Below, piece after piece: positions 27,847 through 36,847 of a stretch of 49,004 nt of DNA. Where the stretch lies: positions 1-49,004 of the IMG/VR virus record IMGVR_UViG_3300046692_000136, one strand, 5' to 3'. A model generated the notes under the pieces. The model was not told the DNA's origin, searched no databases, and saw only the letters and a program-made list of their open reading frames with translations. The position numbers were made by a program, and so were the translations under genes. This DNA is from a virus. The stretch's first letter is position 1, and the number at the start of each line of letters is the position of its first letter.

Positions 27847-30549
27847 TCAGATACTGCATTGGGTTATCACAACGCAGTAGCCGTCGCCGCCATTGCCGCC
27901 AGCGCCACCCGTGATGCCGGCCGTGGCCGAGCCCGTTGAACCGCCGCCGCCGCCGCCTGCCCCGCGACCGCCATTGCCGCCCGTACCGCCGGCGCCAGTG
28001 CCAGAGGCCGCTGCGCCGCCACCACCGCCGCCAGAGCCGGACATCGCTGACGTGGCCGGCGTGACACCGGGCCCGCCGTTGCCGCCGGTGACGTTCGCAC
28101 CGCCGATCGTGCCGCCAGCGACCACGGCCGGCGCGCCTACCGTTGAGCCGCCCGCGCCACCGACGTGCGCAGCCGCAACGCCGCCACCCGCTCCGCCGCC
28201 GCCGCCGCCGAATACCGCTTCGCCGCCGGGACCGCCGGCCGTATTGGAAGAAGCCGAGCCGCCACCGCCACCGCCGAAGGGGCCGAGGTTGTTTGAGATC
28301 GAGGCCGGATTGTTTACGGAGCCGATGATTCCGCCCACGCGGCCCGCAGTGCCAGCCGCTGTCGTGGCATCGCCACCGCGCGACCCCGCGCCGCCACCGC
28401 CACCGCCACCCGCCGCCGTACCACTCGCACCGAATCCAGCGCCGCCGCCGTAGCCGGTCAGCCACGTACCAAAGCTGGTGTCCGTACCGGCCGATCCGTT
28501 GTTGCCTGGCGCATCGCCGTTCTTGGCTGCGGCGCCGGTTCCACCTGCGCCCACAGTGACCGCCTCGGTTGCGCCGAGGATGCTTGAGTCGACGGTTATC
28601 GTAGCCCCGCAGCCGCCGCCACCACCACCTGCACCGACACGATTGTTGCCGCCCGATCGAACACCGCCGCCGCCACCACCGCCAGCCCCTAGGCAGAAAA
28701 TCTGCGTGACCTTCGCATTGGGCGGTTTAGTCCATGTTCCCGCACCGGTCGCGCTGAATACGTGGATGTCGGTCGTAGCACTGCCGTTCGCCGCCGCAAT
28801 GACGATCCCGTTTAGGATCGTGGCTGACATGTTCGAGAACGTGCCGTTGACACCGCTCGAGAACGTGATCGCGTTGAACGTGATCGCAGTCGTGCCTACC
28901 GTTGGCGCGGTCTGATTCGAGCAGGCGTAGACGCGGATAGATCCTGTCGCGCCCCGTGTAATGAATACTTGAGCGCCGACGTATTTGCCGGTCGAATCCA
29001 TGCGATCCGATCTCGTGAGCACATAGGCGACGCCAACCGCTCCGGCTGTCGTGCATTTGTAGAGGCCGCACTTCAGGCCAGAGGCTTCCTGCGTGACGAG
29101 CACGAAGTCGTTCAGAGCGACGAGAACGCCGTCGACAGTGAGCGTGCCGGTTGCGCTGCCGGTCAGCGTTGCGCCGATGCCCGCAGTTCCGTTCGCGTAG
29201 GTGTTAGTCGGTAGCGCTGCAACGGTGACGAGCTTCGCGAGAAGGCGGGCTGTCCAATCGATGTTTCCGCCAGCGCCGGCCGTATCAACGTGACCTAGTG
29301 AACCGTCGCTACTCGTTTCGGTGACGACGCCCGTTGCGCCGTTGATGGAAGTAACGCCGGATGTGCCGGTAGGTATTACGAACAGATCGCCATTCGAATC
29401 GACGCCGATGCCGGCGATGGGAAGCTCGCCGCTTGAATCAGGACCGATGCCATTGATGGTCTCGACGACATTGCCAACACCATGGATTGCCGAAAATTCG
29501 AATCTGGCTGTCTCGCCATCATTGGATGCGACGATCGATACGCCGGAACCTTCGACAAAATCGTAGTTTACTGCCCCGTTGCCGCCGGGGAGGTCGACGC
29601 CGTTTCGCTGCGGCATAATTCGCCCATTCGGCGAATCAATGATCTGCACGGCGCGCTGCAGTGTGAATATGCCGCCGAGTGCGTCGGTGATAAGCACCGA
29701 CATGAGGACGGGATCAGGAACTGCGGCATCCGATGTCCTGCCATAGACGAGGCGCTGCTGTTGAACGACCTTTATCCCCGTCGGCGGCGGATTGACGGCG
29801 GACGGAACAATTGAATAGGGTCCGATACCTCCCGTTATTACGAGATGCGCGAACCAATCCTGCAGCCGCGTCATGGCCGGCAGCCATGTGCCAGCACCAC
29901 CACCCCAGCCAGCAGGCGGATCGCGATCCTCTAGGTAGCTGCCTGACAGCTCTGCATAGACCGTCATCACGCACGGGATGTCGATGCTGTCGACGCCATC
30001 GGTCGCGGTGATCGTGAAATAGCTGATGCCGTCAGGCGCTGTCGGTGTGTTGTGCAGGAGGCCGGCAGGCGTGAGCGCCAATCCGGCTGGCAAATTGCCC
30101 GCGCTCAGCGAGTAGCCAGACGTCAATACCGTTCCGGTCGCATCCTTAACGACGAACTGATACGAATACGCAAGCCCTATTTCGCCAGGCGTCGGCGTTC
30201 CATGCACGACGAACAGCTGCGCGAGGAATGTGATCGAGAACGAATGCGTGAATGTGCTGCCGGCGCTGTCGGAGACTTCGGCCACGAAGACGAACCGGCC
30301 CGACTCATCGCCGGCACCGCTGAACGTTCCATCCGTATTCAGCGTCAGACCATTGACGCCGCCATTGCTATCCCCGCCCGCAATGATCGAGAACGCATAC
30401 GGTGCCGTACCACCTTGGCCGACGAGCGCGAGACCCGAGACTGCGATGCCGCGAAAGAATGGTCCTTTCCCGACGAGCTGCATGCGAAGCGGATTGTCGC
30501 CGCCGGGTGTCTGGACCTTGATCGCGAGCGTGCGCCGGATGTTGCTCAT
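27847..30549 (-). CDS. Tail fibre with Ig-like and polyglycine domains
   Basis: 900 aa. Residues about 30-310 are putative Ig-like domains of the cadherin/He-PIG type (LPAGLALTPAGLLHNTPTAP). A linker with SGVTSINGATGVVT is typical of phage fibres. From about 600 on there is a polyglycine-rich tip: GGGGGGG blocks, GAGGTG motifs and the ending GGDGYCVVITQCSI. Polyglycine tips of this type form packed sandwiches in adhesins such as gp38 of T-even-like phages, where loops bind receptors. The gene follows the tape measure directly (ATGA overlap), an unusual place for a long fibre. Confidence 0.8.
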   Translation of the reverse strand: MSNIRRTLAIKVQTPGGDNPLRMQLVGKGPFFRGIAVSGLALVGQGGTAPYAFSIIAGGDSNGGVNGLTLNTDGTFSGAGDESGRFVFVAEVSDSAGSTFTHSFSITFLAQLFVVHGTPTPGEIGLAYSYQFVVKDATGTVLTSGYSLSAGNLPAGLALTPAGLLHNTPTAPDGISYFTITATDGVDSIDIPCVMTVYAELSGSYLEDRDPPAGWGGGAGTWLPAMTRLQDWFAHLVITGGIGPYSIVPSAVNPPPTGIKVVQQQRLVYGRTSDAAVPDPVLMSVLITDALGGIFTLQRAVQIIDSPNGRIMPQRNGVDLPGGNGAVNYDFVEGSGVSIVASNDGETARFEFSAIHGVGNVVETINGIGPDSSGELPIAGIGVDSNGDLFVIPTGTSGVTSINGATGVVTETSSDGSLGHVDTAGAGGNIDWTARLLAKLVTVAALPTNTYANGTAGIGATLTGSATGTLTVDGVLVALNDFVLVTQEASGLKCGLYKCTTAGAVGVAYVLTRSDRMDSTGKYVGAQVFITRGATGSIRVYACSNQTAPTVGTTAITFNAITFSSGVNGTFSNMSATILNGIVIAAANGSATTDIHVFSATGAGTWTKPPNAKVTQIFCLGAGGGGGGGVRSGGNNRVGAGGGGGGCGATITVDSSILGATEAVTVGAGGTGAAAKNGDAPGNNGSAGTDTSFGTWLTGYGGGAGFGASGTAAGGGGGGGAGSRGGDATTAAGTAGRVGGIIGSVNNPASISNNLGPFGGGGGGSASSNTAGGPGGEAVFGGGGGGAGGGVAAAHVGGAGGSTVGAPAVVAGGTIGGANVTGGNGGPGVTPATSAMSGSGGGGGGAAASGTGAGGTGGNGGRGAGGGGGGSTGSATAGITGGAGGNGGDGYCVVITQCSI
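27870..28700 (-). repeat. Glycine-codon-rich low-complexity DNA
   Basis: Encodes the polyglycine tip of the 900-aa fibre. GGC/GGT-type runs create misleading long frames on both strands. Runs of glycine alternate with Ala, Thr and Ser segments, marking likely loops of the tip. Confidence 0.8.
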
Positions 30550-33500
30550 GCGCGCGTCCTCGACCGCGTGCTGCGAGGCAGACTGGCAATCGTTCCGTCG
30601 CGGAATCCGCGCGCCATTTCCTGTCCTGTCTGGTAGTCGCGGCCGCGCGAACTATGGCCCGTGCGATTTTCTGTCGGCGTAGTCGGCGTGCCTGCATCGG
30701 TATCGTGATGACTATGCCCGGTCGGCGTACCACCTAGCGCGACGGTGATCTGATCGCCGATGTCATAGATCGCATCGATCAGCGACTGCGTGTTCTCGTT
30801 GTTGCTGTCCAGCAGATCCTGCTGATGCTTGATGAGATCATCGGTTCCTTTATCGTTGAGCTTCAGCCCCTTCTCGAAGTCGGCAATGTTGATGCCCATG
30901 TTCTTGGCGACTTCGCGCCAGTCGTCGCCGGTCGCCGATGAGATCTCGGCGAGCTGCTGCGCGAGGGTCTGGTATTGCTGGTATTGCTGCGTCGCCTGAA
31001 GCTGCGCCTGCTCCTTCAGCAAGTCGGACAGCCGCGATTGCTCGGCGCTGGTGAGTCCGCCGTGCGAGACGCCGGAAGCCAGGCCACCAGCGTTAGCGAC
31101 TTGCGTGCCGCCCATGTTGCGGACCATCGCGAACAGGTCGTTGTAAGGCTGGCTCGAGCCATACAGACGGCGACCGATCTGCAGCACCTGTTCCTGCGAC
31201 GCCGTGCCGGCGCGAAGTCCTGCGAGCGCGGTCTGCAATTTCTGCTGATCATTCAGCGGCGAGAGGTCGCCGAGCAGCAGGTTCATCGCATCCGTCGCTT
31301 TCTGCGCGACGTCCGAGATGCTCTTGCCGAAACCCTGTAGCGCTGAGCCGCCGCTATTGGCTTTCGCCTGTAGCGCTGCGATCTCGCTGTTTACGTCGTC
31401 GAGACTGCCGGTCGTCGTGAGGCCGAGACTAAACGCCAGCGACTGCGCCGACGCCTCGAGCGCGGCAATGGCCTGCGCGGCCTGCTGAGCTGCGTACTCG
31501 TGGATGTTGGCCAGATCTTTTTCGGACGCACCGGCAGCGCCAGCCGCGACGGCGAGCGCGTTCGCCTGCTTGATGTTCGCGAGCAGCTGCGTATGGATGC
31601 CGGATAGCGCGGCTTCGAAGTCGTCGACGTAATCGCTCGCTGGCTTGAACTGCGCAACGAACTGATCGTATTGCGCCTGCGCCTGCAGGATGCGCTGCAA
31701 GGTCTGATCGATCGTCTCGCCGAACTGTCCGGTGGTCGCCGCGAGATTCAACAGCGCCGAGGTCGACTGATCTGAGCCGAGCGCGAGCAGCGTCAGACCG
31801 TCGTTGAATCCCTTCTGCGCGGCCGCGAGGTCGTTTGTGATCGCATAGAGTTGATCGGCATCGCCGCGGTATTTGTCGATCGCGTCATTGAGCTTCGTAT
31901 CGAACTTGTCGAGAACCTGCAGCTCATTCTCGGCAATCAGCCGTTCCTGGAAGTGCTGCGCGTCCTCGTTGTACGTCTGGCCTAGAACGGTCGACGTGTT
32001 GCCGATGACGTTGCCTTTCTTGTCGAACTTCTGGATGAACTGACCGCCTACAATGTCGCCGACCGTCGTGCCAAAGGTCTTTGCGGACGCTTCCGTGCCG
32101 CTCTTGAGCTGACCGAAGAATGCGTTCGCCGCGTCGATCGCTTCCTGCGCGACGGGCAAGTCTTTCCAGGTGTGCGTGCTGCCGCCGAACAGTGCCTGCT
32201 GTCCCTTAAGGTCATAGCCGGCCGTGACCGTTGCGCCAGACGCATCGACCGTCGTCGCCTGTTCGCCGAAATTGAATTTGCCCTTCGTGCCGAACAGCTT
32301 TCCGCCGCTGAACTTGTCGATCAGCATCGCCGCAATGGCAATCCAGCCGACGACGGGGATGGCTGCGAAGCCTAGCGCGAGCGACCCAGTAGCCGCCGCG
32401 GTCGCGATGCCAGCGCCAGCTGCATACGTGCCATACCCATAGGCAGCGCCACCCGCTATGCCACCTGCGCCACCTCCGGCCTGCTGGTAGCGGTTATACC
32501 CGGCATAGATGCCACCAGCGACGCCGAGCGCTTGACCAAAGCCGGACTGGTAGCCGCCGCCGTAATACGAGCTCGTCGAACCTGCGGCCGTTGGCGGCCC
32601 CATCGTGTAAGCGCTGGAGCCGCTCCAAAGCGACTGCCACCCGCTCTGAAAACCGCCCCACATTTGCTTGCCTACATCGAACAGCGAAAGACTGCTCCCG
32701 CTGCCGGTGTTGAATGTGGCGCCGCCGGCATCAGATGAACCGCCGCCGCCAATCGATGCCATGCCAACGCTTGCAAGGGCTCCGATTCCGCCGCCCGCAC
32801 CGCCGCCAGCGCCAGTGAACGAACCGATGACGGCCGTGCGGAACCATTCCTTCAGCATTTGCTCGACGACGCTCGTCAAGTTCGCGAGCAGATTCTTCAG
32901 GAAGTTGCCGCTCTTCGTGACCGCATCGAAGACGGCATCCGCGAAGTCGCCCCACATATCCTGCGTCTTGCGGAGCTCTTCCTGGTAGCGCTGCATGGAC
33001 TCGCGCTGCGCATCAAACGTGCGCGTGAGATCCATCTTTTCGCCAGCGAGCTTCGTCGCATCGCCGACAGCGGCAACGGCTTCTGCGGTGGGCGGACCTA
33101 GCTCGAGCAGCTTCTGATAATTGTCTGCAATATCACGCAGCGCTTTATTGTAGGTGATCTGCGCTTCATCGGCGCCACCCATGCGCGCAACGATGTCGGA
33201 GATGTCGTTTGCGTAGTTATGCGCCAAGTCTTGTATGGCCTGCAACGCAGACCCCGCCTTGCGCAAAGCATCGCTGTATTGCTCGGTCCGTTCTTTGGCC
33301 GCCTTCGTGGCATCGCCTGCCTTGACGATCGGCGCTGTAGCCTTGCCTGCAGACGATGCTATTTCGGTGAGATGATTGGACAGCTTGCCAGCGCCGTCTG
33401 CCGCGTTATTGATATTCGGAACCGTAATCTTCAGCACGCCGTTGAAGTCGTCGAGCTGCGGCTTCAGCTTGTCGATCCCCATCTTGTCTGCTAGCGGACT

Positions 33501-34613
33501 TCCCTCGGTCGGCGTGTTCAACCAATCGAAGAAATCGCGAGTCGATTGAACGCCTGGCAGCAATCCATCTTTACCGCCGCCGAAGTCGAATAGCCCTCCG
33601 CTCGTGTCCTTCTTAACCTGCGGAAGCAGTGCGAGTAGTTTGTTCAGCTCGTTGTTCGACCCACTCACGCTGCTAGCAAAATGGTCAAACTCGTCGGCAG
33701 ACGCCCGGATGTCAGCCGGCATTTGCGCGAATACCGTGCCGAGATCGCGCAACAGCGCGACCACTTCGACGACGACATCTGCGACGCGCTGTGCGCTGTC
33801 GTGATAACCGTCGCTCGTCTTCGCGGCGTCGGCCATATCGTTCGTCATGTCGACGAGCGCTGGCAGCGCCTCGCGCAGAACGGCGTTCGCAAAACCTGAG
33901 ACCGACATTTGCAGCCGCGTCAGGTTGTCGTTGAACTCTTCCGACTGCCGAGCCTGGTCGCCGCCGATGACCTGGTTGTATTCTTTCGCGGCGCGAATGA
34001 CCTCTGCAAAACCCTGCTCGCCAAGCTCGTTTAGAATGACGATCAGATCAGCGCCGGACTTACCGAAAAGTTTCTGCGCGAGCGCGGTCTTTTCGGCGCT
34101 GTCCTTGTAGCCTGAGAACTTGCCGGCGACTTCGCCGAGCAGCTGATCCATCGGCTTGAGGTTGCCGCTCGCATCCTTGACCGACAGGCCCATCGCACTA
34201 AACGCTGCCGCCTGTTCCTTGCTGCCTGCCGCAGCGTCCGCTGCATTGCGAGCCAGTCTCGCGAGACCACCTTGCAGTGCGTCGATCGGGACGTTGGAAA
34301 GCTTCGCCTGTGCAGATAATGCCGACAACGATTCGACACCAATGCCGATTTTCTGCGACATCTTGTTAATGCTATCGGCGGCATCGATGGCGGCTTTGCC
34401 AATCTCCAGGATAGTGCCGACGCTAAGCGATGACACAAGACCGATAGCGAAACTCTTCGCCGCGCTTTCCATTGAAGAAAACGCGGAGTTGAAAGAGTTC
34501 GCCATGCCATCGGCGGAACGCTTGGCGGCCGCGTTCGCCTTGCCGAGATCCGACTGCAGCGTTGCAACATCTGCGCGTAGACCGATGACCAGACTGGCTA
34601 AATCTTGAGCCAT
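30546..34613 (-). CDS. Tail tape measure protein
   Basis: 1355 aa, the longest protein here. It starts MAQDLASLVIGLRADVATLQ, with an N-terminal coiled coil typical of tape measures. Hydrophobic Gly/Ala segments occur near 660-780 (GGIYAGYNRYQQAGG, GSLALGFAAIPVVGWIAIAA), and long helical stretches elsewhere. AAGGGA precedes the ATG at 34613, right after the GT chaperone stop. At about 0.15 nm per residue the tail should be near 200 nm. The tape measure sets tail length and passes into the cell envelope at DNA entry. Confidence 0.95.
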   Translation of the reverse strand: MAQDLASLVIGLRADVATLQSDLGKANAAAKRSADGMANSFNSAFSSMESAAKSFAIGLVSSLSVGTILEIGKAAIDAADSINKMSQKIGIGVESLSALSAQAKLSNVPIDALQGGLARLARNAADAAAGSKEQAAAFSAMGLSVKDASGNLKPMDQLLGEVAGKFSGYKDSAEKTALAQKLFGKSGADLIVILNELGEQGFAEVIRAAKEYNQVIGGDQARQSEEFNDNLTRLQMSVSGFANAVLREALPALVDMTNDMADAAKTSDGYHDSAQRVADVVVEVVALLRDLGTVFAQMPADIRASADEFDHFASSVSGSNNELNKLLALLPQVKKDTSGGLFDFGGGKDGLLPGVQSTRDFFDWLNTPTEGSPLADKMGIDKLKPQLDDFNGVLKITVPNINNAADGAGKLSNHLTEIASSAGKATAPIVKAGDATKAAKERTEQYSDALRKAGSALQAIQDLAHNYANDISDIVARMGGADEAQITYNKALRDIADNYQKLLELGPPTAEAVAAVGDATKLAGEKMDLTRTFDAQRESMQRYQEELRKTQDMWGDFADAVFDAVTKSGNFLKNLLANLTSVVEQMLKEWFRTAVIGSFTGAGGGAGGGIGALASVGMASIGGGGSSDAGGATFNTGSGSSLSLFDVGKQMWGGFQSGWQSLWSGSSAYTMGPPTAAGSTSSYYGGGYQSGFGQALGVAGGIYAGYNRYQQAGGGAGGIAGGAAYGYGTYAAGAGIATAAATGSLALGFAAIPVVGWIAIAAMLIDKFSGGKLFGTKGKFNFGEQATTVDASGATVTAGYDLKGQQALFGGSTHTWKDLPVAQEAIDAANAFFGQLKSGTEASAKTFGTTVGDIVGGQFIQKFDKKGNVIGNTSTVLGQTYNEDAQHFQERLIAENELQVLDKFDTKLNDAIDKYRGDADQLYAITNDLAAAQKGFNDGLTLLALGSDQSTSALLNLAATTGQFGETIDQTLQRILQAQAQYDQFVAQFKPASDYVDDFEAALSGIHTQLLANIKQANALAVAAGAAGASEKDLANIHEYAAQQAAQAIAALEASAQSLAFSLGLTTTGSLDDVNSEIAALQAKANSGGSALQGFGKSISDVAQKATDAMNLLLGDLSPLNDQQKLQTALAGLRAGTASQEQVLQIGRRLYGSSQPYNDLFAMVRNMGGTQVANAGGLASGVSHGGLTSAEQSRLSDLLKEQAQLQATQQYQQYQTLAQQLAEISSATGDDWREVAKNMGINIADFEKGLKLNDKGTDDLIKHQQDLLDSNNENTQSLIDAIYDIGDQITVALGGTPTGHSHHDTDAGTPTTPTENRTGHSSRGRDYQTGQEMARGFRDGTIASLPRSTRSRTRA

Positions 34614-35281
34614 TTACCATCCCTTGTATTTCTGAATGCGCTTGAGTTGCTTCTTACTGTACGGCCGCGGTTCGTGCGGTACTTCGGGCTCGGGTTCTTT
34701 CTCGGCAATCGTCGCGAACGGCATGAACTCCGTCGCCGTCTTAGGTTCACCATTCGACAGCATGTTCGACAGCTTCGCCATCAGGAACCCGTGCGGCAGC
34801 CAGTGGTTTGACTCATCATCGAACGGGTAGCGGGTGTAATAGGCACGGAGTTCGTTCGCCTCTGCGCTCGTGAACATGCGGCGCAATACGCGCGGCGGGT
34901 GTCCTGTCCTGAGAAAGAGCGCCCACCAGAACTTCGCGTCTCCCGCTACTCTTTTTTTGCCGCGTCCTGCGCAGCCTTGTTGAGACCGTTCACCTCGAGC
35001 GCCGCATCCTGCAGCTTGTTCGCGAGGTCGTTCGGCAACTTGCCGGCCTGCTCGGCGTTCAGAGCAGCGTTGCCTTTGTCGTCACAGACGATCATCGCGA
35101 GCAGCCGATTGCGGAGACCCTTGTTCTTTTTCGCATCCTTGTCGACCTTGCCGAAAAATTCCTCAGCGTCGTCCGCCGACAGTTCGCGGAAGTAAAATGT
35201 TTTCGTCTTGCCCTTGAACTCGATGTCGCGTCCAACAAATGTGGTGCCGATGAACTCGGCCAATTCGTCATAGAGAGACAT
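34614..35281 (-). CDS. Tail assembly chaperone GT fusion (-1 frameshift)
   Basis: Ribosomes that slip back one base on A AAA AAA G (34958-34951) leave the G frame before its TAG and read on to 34614, giving about 222 aa (110 from G plus 112 new). The join reads AKK then RVAGDAKFWWALFLRTGHPP. The frame is open all the way. The T part contains LRAYYTRYPFDDESNHWLPH and a basic, Pro-rich tail. In lambda and relatives the minor GT product binds tail tube protein and the tape measure during assembly. A start inside T at 34886 (TTG) is not needed. Confidence 0.85.
34946..35281 (-). CDS. Tail assembly chaperone G
   Basis: 111 aa, ending two codons after the slippery run. Acidic/basic helical protein (MSLYDELAEFIGTTFVGRDI, FRELSADDAEEFFGKVDKDA) of the type encoded between tail tube and tape measure genes in most siphophages. 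It is the major, unshifted product and covers the tape measure together with GT. Confidence 0.85.
   Translation of the reverse strand: MSLYDELAEFIGTTFVGRDIEFKGKTKTFYFRELSADDAEEFFGKVDKDAKKNKGLRNRLLAMIVCDDKGNAALNAEQAGKLPNDLANKLQDAALEVNGLNKAAQDAAKKE
34951..34958 (-). promoter_or_regulatory. -1 frameshift site A AAA AAA G
   Basis: Canonical slippery heptamer in the phase required for simultaneous P- and A-site slippage. It is followed by GAG TAG in the zero frame and by an open -1 frame. Downstream RNA (34945-34890) is GC-rich and could fold as a stimulator. No textbook pseudoknot is obvious by eye. Confidence 0.85.
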
Positions 35282-35288
35282 GGTTATT

Positions 35289-35390
35289 CCTTGCCGTTAG
35301 AAGATAGATGCAGCCGACGCGAGCCCCGCCAGAACGGCAAGGACTAACGGGTGTGGAAACGCTCACGCCGGCTGCAAAAGTTTTGCCGTT
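35289..35390 (-). promoter_or_regulatory. Alternative RNA hairpins after tail tube gene
   Basis: The gap between tail tube and chaperone genes holds CCTTGCCGTT (35289-35298), AACGGCAAGG (35333-35342) and a second TTGCCGTT (35383-35390), so the central element can pair with either flank but not both. A 14-bp imperfect stem (35310-35323 with 35362-35375) competes as well. There is no T-run. The layout suggests attenuation, RNA processing or translational control that keeps tail tube expression high relative to the chaperones. Confidence 0.5.
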
Positions 35391-35394
35391 TGGG

Positions 35395-35874
35395 TTACGC
35401 CTTCGGATGCAGCGTGCGACCACCGGAACGCTGGATCTGCATCGCGGACTTGACGACCGTGTTCAGCGCGATGTCGATCGGGAGGTCTGAGATGTAGCCA
35501 TCGAAGTTGATGAACGTGCGCGTCGACGGATAGGTGATGACGCCGGTGCCGGAGTTGACGCTCGGATCAGCCGTGCCATCGCCGAAGCCGATGACGAACG
35601 TCAGCGTTTCCTGGCCTTCCGCGTTGAACGAATCCCACAACGCTAGATGCGAATCGTCACTCGGGTCGAAGTTGATATTGACCGTCAGCGTGCCGGGGTT
35701 CGCCATGCCGGCGATGAATCGCATTTCGCTGTCGTCGAGACAGGTGACATCGATCTGCGGCTTCGATCCGCCGAGACCTGTGATACCCGTGGGGCAGTCG
35801 ATCTTCAGCAAGTGATAACCATTGCTGTCGTTGATCCGCACCCACATCTCTGAGCCTTTGGTTTGAACAGCCAT
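35395..35874 (-). CDS. Major tail (tube) protein
   Basis: 159 aa beta-rich protein. It starts MAVQTKGSEMWVRINDSNGY and contains LGGSKPQIDVTCLDDSEMRF, GTLTVNINFDPSDDSHLALW and SDLPIDIALNTVVKSAMQIQ. The pattern, with an Ile-Asp-Val-Thr strand early and a decoration-like middle, matches siphophage tail tube proteins of the lambda gpV/HK97 gp6 type. It is followed directly by the G/GT pair and tape measure, as expected. It polymerises as stacked hexamers around the tape measure. Confidence 0.85.
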   Translation of the reverse strand: MAVQTKGSEMWVRINDSNGYHLLKIDCPTGITGLGGSKPQIDVTCLDDSEMRFIAGMANPGTLTVNINFDPSDDSHLALWDSFNAEGQETLTFVIGFGDGTADPSVNSGTGVITYPSTRTFINFDGYISDLPIDIALNTVVKSAMQIQRSGGRTLHPKA

Positions 35875-35975
35875 GATGTGTGTTCCTCTACTTCGTTACG
35901 GGCACAAGAACCCGCGGGTGCGGGCGGGGTGTTTCAGGCTCGGCGAAGTGCCCCTAGCCAAGCATGAAATTCGGA

Positions 35976-36344
35976 CTACCGAAAATTCCAGTATTCGAGA
36001 TCCATCGACCAGCGGACGAGGCGTGGCTCGCCTTCGTAGGCGTTCCACGGTCCGAAGACGACGTGGCCTATCGGCTCGATCGCGACCAGCACTGCGTCCT
36101 TCAATGCGTTCGCGATGGCGGTTCCGGTTGTCTCGGGGACGTAGATGTCGATTTGAATTCGCTGATCGTCAACCTGCGGCGCCTCGCTAAGCGTGTTCTC
36201 AGGAACGCCGCTCACGATGAAGTAAACGATATACGGACGCGCCTCGCCTTCAGGCGCCATTAGCAGCCAGATGCGATCGCCGACGATGTTCGTTATTGCC
36301 GACGAACCTTTCAGTGCATTGTTGAGCCGCGACAAATTGCTCAC
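35976..36344 (-). CDS. Tail completion/terminator protein (DUF3168-like)
   Basis: 122 aa; GTG start overlapping the previous stop (GTGA). It contains NALKGSSAITNIVGDRIW, ARPYIVYFIVSG and DQRIQIDIYV followed by ATTGTAIANA-like helix residues, the pattern of the DUF3168 tail terminator family (lambda gpU-like). Such proteins cap the finished tail tube and join it to the head connector. Confidence 0.82.
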   Translation of the reverse strand: MSNLSRLNNALKGSSAITNIVGDRIWLLMAPEGEARPYIVYFIVSGVPENTLSEAPQVDDQRIQIDIYVPETTGTAIANALKDAVLVAIEPIGHVVFGPWNAYEGEPRLVRWSMDLEYWNFR

Positions 36345-36847
36345 TTCTTGAGCCTCTTCACGGTCGCTTCGATGGCCTTGGCGAGTTCGTCTCGGATGAT
36401 TCCTGGCAGCGCGCCTTTGTTCTGCTCGAACGCCGGGCGCATGTAGGGATATGCCTGCGTGGCATGATGCTTCTTGCTCGCCTTCGTTCCGAACTCCAGA
36501 TAGGAGCCATAGAACAGCGGCCCATAGAAGTTGTAGGTGAGTCCGATCTTTCCGCTGCGCACGTTGCGCGAGTTCGACTTGTAGCCTTTCGCCTTCGCGC
36601 GCACCGTCACCTTGACGCCGATCTGACCCTCGGGTGGCTTGCGATACGTCGTGACGATGATGTTCTCGGCTAGCGTGCCGGACTTGCGATGCACGATCGA
36701 TTGCGCGGTGGCCTGCACGACCTTGGCGGCCTTGCCGAGCGCACGGCGCACCGGCGACAGCGCAGCCTTCGGCCCGTACTCCTGGCCGATCTCGAGCAGC
36801 TGCGCCTCGAGTTCGCGGAGGCCGGTGACTTGGACTACTTGAGCCAC
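36341..36847 (-). CDS. HK97 gp10-like head-tail/tail protein
   Basis: 168 aa; GTG at 36847 overlaps the end of the upstream gene. The long frame to 37168 is rejected. It starts with VQVTGLRELEAQLLEIGQE, then the conserved AQSIVHRKSGTLAENI segment and the FGTKASKKHHATQAYPYMRP end, diagnostic of the HK97 gp10 family of minor head-tail joining or tail completion proteins. Confidence 0.88.
   Translation of the reverse strand: MAQVVQVTGLRELEAQLLEIGQEYGPKAALSPVRRALGKAAKVVQATAQSIVHRKSGTLAENIIVTTYRKPPEGQIGVKVTVRAKAKGYKSNSRNVRSGKIGLTYNFYGPLFYGSYLEFGTKASKKHHATQAYPYMRPAFEQNKGALPGIIRDELAKAIEATVKRLKK

Noticed and set aside
27893-28453. 186-aa proline-rich plus-strand frame
   Set aside because: It is the reverse complement of the polyglycine tip (Gly codons read as Pro/Ala codons), a composition artefact.
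34614-34886. Independent T gene with a TTG start
   Set aside because: No ribosome site, and the frame continues upstream to an exact A AAA AAA G slip site, so frameshift expression explains it better.
35875-35975. Terminator or promoter in the 101-bp gap before the tail tube gene
   Set aside because: It contains the palindrome ACCCGCGGGT and GC-rich runs, but neither a T-run nor a credible -10/-35 pair.
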